Source: a bacterium
GTDB taxonomy: Bacteria > Chloroflexota > Limnocylindria > Limnocylindrales > Limnocylindraceae
Direction: 5' to 3'
DNA length: 10,123 nt
Assembly: GCA_009919365.1 (NCBI GenBank)
Contig: RGBZ01000024.1
Coordinates: 1-10,123 of the forward strand
Both the position numbers and the translations under genes were made by a program. Below are positions 6,063-10,123 of this stretch, piece by piece (position 1 is the stretch's first letter; each line of letters starts with the position of its first letter). A model generated the notes under the pieces. The model saw only the letters and a list, made by a program, of their open reading frames with translations. It was not told the origin of the DNA and searched no databases.

Positions 6063-6462
6063 GCGAACGACGCCGATTCGCGTGCTGATCGCCAAGCCTG
6101 GCCTCGACGGCCACGACCGCGGCGCCAAGGTGCTCGCGCGCGGACTGCGCGACGAAGGCTTTGAGGTGATCTACACAGGACTGCGCCGCACTGTTGATGC
6201 GATCGTTGCCGCCGCTATTGAAGAAGATGTCGATGTGGTCGGCTGCTCCATTCTTTCGGGCGCCCACGCGACTTTGTTGCCAAAGTTGGTCGCGAGCCTC
6301 CGCGCCTCTGGTGCGAGCGATGTACTAGTAGTCGCTGGAGGCATCATCCCCGAGGCCGATCGCCCAGAGTTGGAGCAGGCCGGCATCTCTGGAATCTTTG
6401 GCCCAGGAACCACGATCGCCGAGGTTGCCACCTTCCTGCGCGCGAATGCCCGTCGACGCTAA
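6055..6462 (+). CDS. B12-binding small subunit of a methylmalonyl-CoA mutase-type isomerase
   Basis: This is a 135-residue stand-alone cobalamin-binding domain. The signature D-x-H-x-x-G is D18-G-H20-D-R-G23, where H20 is the lower axial ligand to cobalt. It is followed by SILSG (65-69) and the VVAGG segment (92-96), both of which contact the nucleotide tail. Such domains form the C-terminal part, or a separate small subunit, of acyl-CoA mutases that carry out carbon-skeleton rearrangement. The catalytic large subunit is not in this window, so the substrate (methylmalonyl-, ethylmalonyl- or 2-hydroxyisobutyryl-CoA) cannot be fixed. The start ATG 6055 overlaps folE by eight bases and has GAGGG (6045-6049) five bases upstream. 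Its stop lies inside meaB by 17 bases, which supports a joint role with that GTPase. Confidence 0.92.
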   Translation: MAERTTPIRVLIAKPGLDGHDRGAKVLARGLRDEGFEVIYTGLRRTVDAIVAAAIEEDVDVVGCSILSGAHATLLPKLVASLRASGASDVLVVAGGIIPEADRPELEQAGISGIFGPGTTIAEVATFLRANARRR

Positions 6463-7372
6463 GCATCTCGCGGCGCGTCGCGAGCTGGCGCAAGGGATCA
6501 GCGCGGTCGAGCGTCCAGGACCCGCGGCAAATCAACGCATTCAAGCGGCGCTCGCCACGTCGGCGGCCGATGCGCGCAACGCCCTTGTTGTTGGGCTGAC
6601 TGGCGCACCAGGAGCGGGGAAGAGTTCGCTCGCCGCAGCACTCGCCGATGTCGCGCGTGCTGGCGGTCGGCGCGTTGCGATCTTGGCAATTGATCCGAGT
6701 TCGCACGAGAGCGGCGGTGCACTCCTTGGTGACCGCGTGCGCATCGACGAACATCCCGACGACGATGGTCGCTTCACGCGATCCATTGCTACTCGCGGTA
6801 GTGGACGATCACTTGCCCATGTCGCCGCTGCGGCCACAATTCTGGTTGAGGCGGCCGGGTTTGATCTGATCCTCGTAGAGACGGTTGGTGCTGGGCAGGC
6901 CGAGATCGGCATCGCGCGGCTCGCCGATGTGCTGCTCGTTGTTGAGGGGCCCGAAGGTGGCGATGAGGTTCAGGCGATGAAGGCGGGGATCCTCGAGGCG
7001 GCCGACATCGTTGTCGTGAACAAGTCGGATCGACCGGGCGCGCAGGCGGCCTTTGATCGACTGCGCAGCGGCCTTGCACTCGGTGCGGGCGCGCCAGAGC
7101 TTGCGCTCGTCTCGGCCACCGCTGGAGCTGGGATCAGTGAACTCTTGGCCACGATCAACGAAGTGGGCGCGAGCCGTGGCGTGCGCGGTCGGATTCGCCG
7201 CGTTGAGGCACACCTTGTTGCCGCCGCCGAATCGCACGTCGACGCGCAGGTGCGCGAGGCAACGGCGAGCGGCGCGCTCACCACGCGTGCCGAGCAGATC
7301 GTTGCAGGAACACAGCCACTGACTGGCTCAATCACCGCACTCTTTGGGATTAGCGAGTCGCCCGATGCGTAA
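6446..7372 (+). CDS. meaB: MeaB-type G3E GTPase, methylmalonyl-CoA mutase chaperone
   Basis: This 308-residue protein belongs to the MeaB/ArgK GTPases, which guard B12-dependent acyl-CoA mutases and gate cofactor loading and repair. Visible motifs are Walker A GAPGAGKS (53-60), the DPSS and SGGALLGDRVR stretch (83-99), ETVGAGQAE (145-153) with metal-contacting residues, and the guanine-specificity motif NKSD (192-195). The N-terminal helix (LAARRELAQGISAVE) and C-terminal arm are of normal length. The region RSIATRGSGRSLA (112-124) departs slightly from the usual ATRG-x-LGGLA. ATG 6446 gives a 17-base overlap with the preceding subunit gene and lacks a good Shine-Dalgarno, so translation is probably coupled. 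A TTG at 6398 would extend it with unconserved sequence. Its end overlaps the SGNH hydrolase gene by eight bases. Confidence 0.93.
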   Translation: MPVDAKHLAARRELAQGISAVERPGPAANQRIQAALATSAADARNALVVGLTGAPGAGKSSLAAALADVARAGGRRVAILAIDPSSHESGGALLGDRVRIDEHPDDDGRFTRSIATRGSGRSLAHVAAAATILVEAAGFDLILVETVGAGQAEIGIARLADVLLVVEGPEGGDEVQAMKAGILEAADIVVVNKSDRPGAQAAFDRLRSGLALGAGAPELALVSATAGAGISELLATINEVGASRGVRGRIRRVEAHLVAAAESHVDAQVREATASGALTTRAEQIVAGTQPLTGSITALFGISESPDA

Positions 7373-8309
7373 GCGTCTGGCCGCTGGTGCGCTCGCCGGT
7401 CTCATCGTTGCGGCGCTCAGTGGCGTCGGCGGGCCTGCGCTGCGATTCGATGCGCCGATCCCTGCGCCGATCCTTGTGGGCCCAGATGATGCATCACTGC
7501 CAACGCTAAACCTCGTCGTACTTGGCGACAGCTACGCGTCTGCGGCGCTCCCGTTTGATCGCGGCACGCTGCAGGTGCTTGGTGCGCCCAGCGTCTGCGC
7601 CCGCGGGCCAGCGTGGCCACGCCTCTTGATGCCCGCCAACATGCGCCTCTCGCTGACCCACGTCTCGTGCAGCGGCGCGGTTGTTGCCGATCTCGTGGAT
7701 CGCCGCATGCGCGCGGGGGAGTTGCTGCAAGTGCAGGCGCTCAGCGCCGAGACCGACATCGTGATGCTCGGCATCGGCGGAAACGACGCCGGCTTCTCTG
7801 AAGTCTTCGCCGCCTGTCGCACTGAAGATGCGGCCGCTTGCGTTGCCGCGGGCGAGCGCATGAAGCCCCAGGCGGCGGCCCTGAGCGGCACCCTGGTGCG
7901 CCTCTACCGCACGGTGCTGGCTAAGGCGCCGAACGCTGTCGTCATCGTGGTCATGTACGCCGATTCACTCCCGAGCGTCGGTAGCCCAGGGCTCGACACA
8001 TGCTCCGCCCTCCGCGCGCCAGGCGACAGCATCTCGGACGCCGACCTTGCCGTGCTCGCGGAGTGGGGAACCGACATCGCCGACCGCGTCCGTGGCGCAA
8101 TTGCCACCGTCAATGACCCGCGGCTCCGCGTCGCCGACCTTGCCGACGCCTTCGCTGGGCATCGCCTCTGCGACCCAGAGCCGTACCAGTGGGGGAGGGA
8201 TGGCGAGATCCCGTTCCACCCGAATGCGGCCGGCCATGCGGCCTTGGCAGCTCGACTCTCTGCGGTGCTAGATGCCCTTGTTACCGAGGGGGCCGCCGCG
8301 CACCGGTAG
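7365..8309 (+). CDS. Secreted SGNH/GDSL-family hydrolase
   Basis: This 314-residue hydrolase has a signal peptide or membrane anchor (MRKRL followed by a hydrophobic run to about residue 23). The SGNH blocks are in order: GDSY at 54-57 with nucleophile S56, CSG at 102-104 with the oxyanion-type Gly, GGND at 138-141 with N140, and IPFHPNAAGH at 282-291 with catalytic H285. Six Cys residues (78, 102, 151, 159, 213, 269) suggest three disulfides, as in Streptomyces-type secreted esterases and lipases. The substrate is probably an ester (lipid or acylated polymer), but nothing in the sequence fixes it. ATG 7365 overlaps meaB by eight bases (ATGCGTAA). An in-frame upstream start at 7344 would add seven residues before the basic signal-peptide start. 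It is the last gene of the folE run and seems functionally unrelated to it. Confidence 0.9.
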   Translation: MRKRLAAGALAGLIVAALSGVGGPALRFDAPIPAPILVGPDDASLPTLNLVVLGDSYASAALPFDRGTLQVLGAPSVCARGPAWPRLLMPANMRLSLTHVSCSGAVVADLVDRRMRAGELLQVQALSAETDIVMLGIGGNDAGFSEVFAACRTEDAAACVAAGERMKPQAAALSGTLVRLYRTVLAKAPNAVVIVVMYADSLPSVGSPGLDTCSALRAPGDSISDADLAVLAEWGTDIADRVRGAIATVNDPRLRVADLADAFAGHRLCDPEPYQWGRDGEIPFHPNAAGHAALAARLSAVLDALVTEGAAAHR

Positions 8310-8312
8310 TCC

Positions 8313-8326
8313 CGCAGCACGCTGCG
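8313..8326 (+). terminator. GC-rich hairpin after the SGNH hydrolase gene
   Basis: CGCAGC (8313-8318) and GCTGCG (8321-8326) are perfect complements with a minimal loop, four bases after the TAG stop. The following sequence is CCCCGCTCC without a T-run, so it is at best a weak or factor-assisted terminator. Its position between the folE run and the tRNA is sensible. Confidence 0.35.
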
Positions 8327-8337
8327 CCCCGCTCCTC

Positions 8338-8343
8338 TATCCT
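8338..8343 (+). promoter_or_regulatory. Possible -10 box (TATCCT) for tRNA-Lys
   Basis: TATCCT fits TANNNT and ends seven bases before the mature tRNA 5' end at 8351, so the primary transcript would start at or within a base of the tRNA. No -35 is evident. Confidence 0.42.
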
Positions 8344-8350
8344 TCCGCGT

Positions 8351-8425
8351 GGGCCGGTAGCTCAGCGGTAGAGCAAGTGACTCTTAATCACTAGGTCGTG
8401 GGTTCGAATCCCACCCGGCTCACCA
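8351..8425 (+). tRNA. tRNA-Lys (anticodon CTT)
   Basis: The complete 75-base cloverleaf folds by hand. The acceptor stem pairs GGGCCGG (8351-8357) with CCGGCTC (8415-8421), including one G-T pair. The D arm pairs GCTC with GAGC. The anticodon arm AGTGA-CTCTTAA-TCACT places CTT at positions 34-36, which reads the AAG codon for lysine. The variable loop is AGGTC. The T arm is GTGGG-TTCGAAT-CCCAC (8398-8414). The discriminator is A (8422) and CCA is encoded at 8423-8425. It stands alone with no neighbouring RNA genes. Confidence 0.97.
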
Positions 8426-8490
8426 AACAGGGATCCCCCTCCTGGTTGCGGTCGCCCATCGCACGACATCCCAATCGCCCAGAGTCGGGG

Positions 8491-8496
8491 TACGAT
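8491..8496 (+). promoter_or_regulatory. Predicted -10 box (TACGAT) for a leaderless membrane-protein mRNA
   Basis: TACGAT, then six bases (GTGCCT), then ATG 8503. The spacing is identical to the folE and zincin promoters and there is no Shine-Dalgarno before the ATG. It probably drives the small membrane protein and the M16 protease together. Confidence 0.6.
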
Positions 8497-8502
8497 GTGC
8501 CT

Positions 8503-8904
8503 ATGGAACTGACCTACGCCCCCGGCGCCTGCAACATCGGTCCAGATGAGATCGCGCGTCGTCGGCAGGCCGCCTCGGCCGGGTTCGTCGTTTCGCTTTC
8601 ACTCGCAACGGTGCTTCTCCTTGTTGGCACGGCCATTGGCGACCCAGTGCGTCTCCTCGTGGGGCTGCCGCTGACAGGCGCCGCAATCGGCTGGATCCAG
8701 GCACGTCGACGTTTCTGCATGGCCTACGGGCTGGCGGGCACCTTCAACCTGGGGAAGATTGGCGAGATGAGTCGAGTCACTGATCAGGCGGCTCTCGCCG
8801 CTGACCGTCGCACCGCACTAGTCATCGCAGCGCAGGGGCTCGCCATTGGCGTGGCTGGCGCACTGCTCTTCTTCCTACTGCCGGTCGCCCTTCCTCAGAT
8901 CTAG
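8503..8904 (+). CDS. Small membrane protein with CNIG motif, unknown function
   Basis: This is a 133-residue protein that I cannot assign to a named family. A short N-terminal segment carries GACNIGPDEIARRR (8-21), which looks like a conserved motif. Hydrophobic helices follow at about 26-44, 49-66 and 107-128. Between the second and third lies a basic, polar loop with RRRFCMAYGLAGTFNLG (68-84). Cys10 and Cys72 are the only cysteines. The motif-bearing parts appear to lie outside the membrane, and the Arg-rich stretches suggest the cytoplasm. ATG 8503 is chosen because the -10 box ends six bases before it; the longer in-frame reading would begin inside the tRNA gene. One base separates its TAG from the M16 protease ATG. 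Confidence 0.72.
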   Translation: MELTYAPGACNIGPDEIARRRQAASAGFVVSLSLATVLLLVGTAIGDPVRLLVGLPLTGAAIGWIQARRRFCMAYGLAGTFNLGKIGEMSRVTDQAALAADRRTALVIAAQGLAIGVAGALLFFLLPVALPQI

Positions 8905-8905
8905 G

Positions 8906-10123
8906 ATGACGACGCGCGCGGCGACGCCGCCGCTGCCGATTCGCGAGCACCGTCTTGCCAATGGCCTTCGACTCTTCCTTATCGTTGACCGCACAGCGCC
9001 TGTTGCCGCCGTCAACATCTGGTATCACGTCGGCTCGAAAGATGAACGCGCCGGTCGCACTGGATTCGCACATCTCTTTGAGCACCTGATGTTCCAAGGC
9101 TCCGAGAACGTCACCAAGGCGGAGCACCTCACGCTGGTTGAATCGATCGGCGGAGAGGGGAACGCCACCACCTGGCTCGACCGCACCAACTACTTCGCCA
9201 CGGTGCCGGCCGAATGGGCCGAGCTGATCTTGTGGATGGAGGCCGATCGACTCGGCACCCTTCTGACCGCGCTCGACCAGGCGAATCTCGATAACCAGCG
9301 CGACGTGGTGAAGAACGAGAAGCGCTCCAGCTACGACAACCAGCCGTACGGCAGCGCCTACATCGAACTCTTCGCCCTCGCGTATCCGAAGGGGCACCCG
9401 TACCATCACCCAACGATTGGCTCGATGGAAGACCTGGATGCCGCTTCGCTCGAGGATGTGCGCGATTTCTTCACGACCTGGTACGCACCAAACAATGCCG
9501 TTCTCACCGTTGTCGGCGACATTGATGAAGAGGAGATCATCGCCGCCGTCGAGCGACACTTCGGCGCGATCCCCGCCAACCCTGCGCTTCCAGCTCACCC
9601 TGACCTCACGCTGAGCGCACCGCTCGGCGGTGAGATTCGAAAGACGATCACCGACAAGGTTCCCGAGGCACGCGTGCACTTCGCCTTCCGCGCCCCAGTG
9701 CTGAGCGCACCACTGATTCCAGCGATTGAGATTGCCACGCAGATCCTTGCCGGCGGGAAGGGGAGTCGCCTCTATCGGCGCCTCGTTCGCGATGAGCAGG
9801 TCGCACAGGATATGAGCCTCTCGCTCCTTCCGTTTGTTGGCGGGGCCTCAATCATTGTGGGCGCCGCTACGGTGCGCCCAGGTGCCTCGAACGAGGCGGT
9901 GGAGCGCGCGTTCGTTGAAGAGTTGGAGCGCCTCGCCGCCGAGGGGCCAACGGCGGCCGAGCTCGAGCGCGCGAAGGCACTTACGGAATCCGAAGAGTTG
10001 TTGGCGCGTTCTGACCCAGAAGAGCTCGCCGATGCGGTCGGCATGTACGCCACGCTGTTGAACGATCCAGGTCGCATCAATCGAGACCTCGACCTTGCCC
10101 TTGCGGTGACGGCCGACCAAGTA
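8906..10123 (+). CDS. M16-family zinc protease (pitrilysin-like), partial
   Basis: There are 406 codons up to the right edge with no stop. M16 enzymes are clamshell zinc peptidases that degrade peptides. The inverted zinc motif HxxEH is HLFEH at 56-60 (H56 and H60 ligands, E59 catalytic), and the third ligand is E138 in NQRDVVKNEKR. Other family features are LANGLRLFL (17-25), GGEGNATTWLDRTNYF (82-97), YAPNNAVLTVVGDI (193-206) and the second-domain GSRLYRRL (286-293). This is an intact catalytic subunit. No signal peptide is seen (the N-terminus MTTRAATPPLP is polar), so it is cytoplasmic or non-classically located. M16 genes often come in pairs with an inactive partner, which may lie beyond the window. 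ATG 8906 follows the small membrane-protein stop by one base with no good ribosome site, so translational coupling is likely. Confidence 0.94.
   Translation, partial: MTTRAATPPLPIREHRLANGLRLFLIVDRTAPVAAVNIWYHVGSKDERAGRTGFAHLFEHLMFQGSENVTKAEHLTLVESIGGEGNATTWLDRTNYFATVPAEWAELILWMEADRLGTLLTALDQANLDNQRDVVKNEKRSSYDNQPYGSAYIELFALAYPKGHPYHHPTIGSMEDLDAASLEDVRDFFTTWYAPNNAVLTVVGDIDEEEIIAAVERHFGAIPANPALPAHPDLTLSAPLGGEIRKTITDKVPEARVHFAFRAPVLSAPLIPAIEIATQILAGGKGSRLYRRLVRDEQVAQDMSLSLLPFVGGASIIVGAATVRPGASNEAVERAFVEELERLAAEGPTAAELERAKALTESEELLARSDPEELADAVGMYATLLNDPGRINRDLDLALAVTADQV

Noticed and set aside
6398..6445. TTG start at 6398 for meaB
   Set aside because: It adds 16 unconserved residues and a long overlap with the B12-subunit gene; the family N-terminus begins right after ATG 6446.
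8428..8444. Possible hairpin CAGG...CCTG after the tRNA as a terminator
   Set aside because: Only four paired bases, a mismatch next to them and no T-run; too weak to call.
8398..8502. Upstream in-frame extension of the small membrane protein into the tRNA
   Set aside because: The extension begins within tRNA-Lys. The -10 box at 8491-8496 and the ATG at 8503 explain the start better.
8822..9679. A 285-codon open frame on the minus strand antisense to the M16 protease gene
   Set aside because: The plus strand here encodes clear M16 motifs (HLFEH, GSRLYRRL). The antisense frame is a by-product of high GC with no recognisable domain or start signal.
1..10123. Mobile elements, CRISPR arrays, tandem repeats or a defence island
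   Set aside because: I looked on both strands and saw no transposase or integrase motifs, terminal inverted repeats, spaced direct repeats or defence genes; the region reads as ordinary core chromosome.

Overview
The window is a compact, GC-rich bacterial chromosome segment. Genes are packed head to tail with stop/start overlaps of 4 to 17 bases. I see no insertion sequence, phage gene, CRISPR array or long repeat. The gene content suggests a high-GC monoderm lineage: a DUF4032 kinase-like protein, a PF06262-type zincin, a stand-alone B12-binding mutase subunit with MeaB, a C50-carotenoid-type prenyltransferase, and leaderless promoters. My best guess is Chloroflexota (for example freshwater Limnocylindria) or Actinomycetota. 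That assignment is inference and is not proven by the sequence.

Layout. (1) 1-1343, minus strand: a carotenoid gene pair, a UbiA-family lycopene-elongase-like prenyltransferase followed, with an ATGA overlap, by a CrtI/CrtD-type desaturase that runs off the left edge. (2) 1398-4609, plus strand: a four-gene run of a DUF4032 protein with a kinase-like catalytic set, a J-domain protein with an ExoX-like C-terminal domain, a probable lipoprotein and a four-helix membrane protein. (3) 5384-4640, minus strand: a small zinc metallopeptidase, then thioredoxin with its own promoter. (4) 5421-8309, plus strand: GTP cyclohydrolase I (folE), a B12-binding mutase small subunit, MeaB and a secreted SGNH hydrolase, all overlapping. 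(5) 8351-8425: tRNA-Lys(CTT) with encoded CCA. (6) 8503-10123, plus strand: a small membrane protein, then an M16 zinc protease truncated by the right edge.

Regulatory signals are unusually readable. Several genes have a TANNNT -10 hexamer placed 6 to 8 bases before the start codon, so their mRNAs are probably leaderless. Both divergent intergenic regions (1344-1397 and 5385-5420) carry two outward-facing -10 hexamers only 11 to 12 bases apart. At 5391-5414 the hexamers are exact mirror images, ATCCTA-N12-TAGGAT.

Functionally the window mixes membrane and photoprotective pigment synthesis (C50 carotenoid candidate), folate/pterin synthesis, B12-dependent acyl-CoA isomerisation with its GTPase chaperone, redox and protein quality control (thioredoxin, J-domain protein, two metalloproteases) and several uncharacterised envelope proteins. 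I found no defence system or mobile system. The most interesting unknowns are the kinase-like/J-domain gene pair and the compact leaderless divergent promoters.
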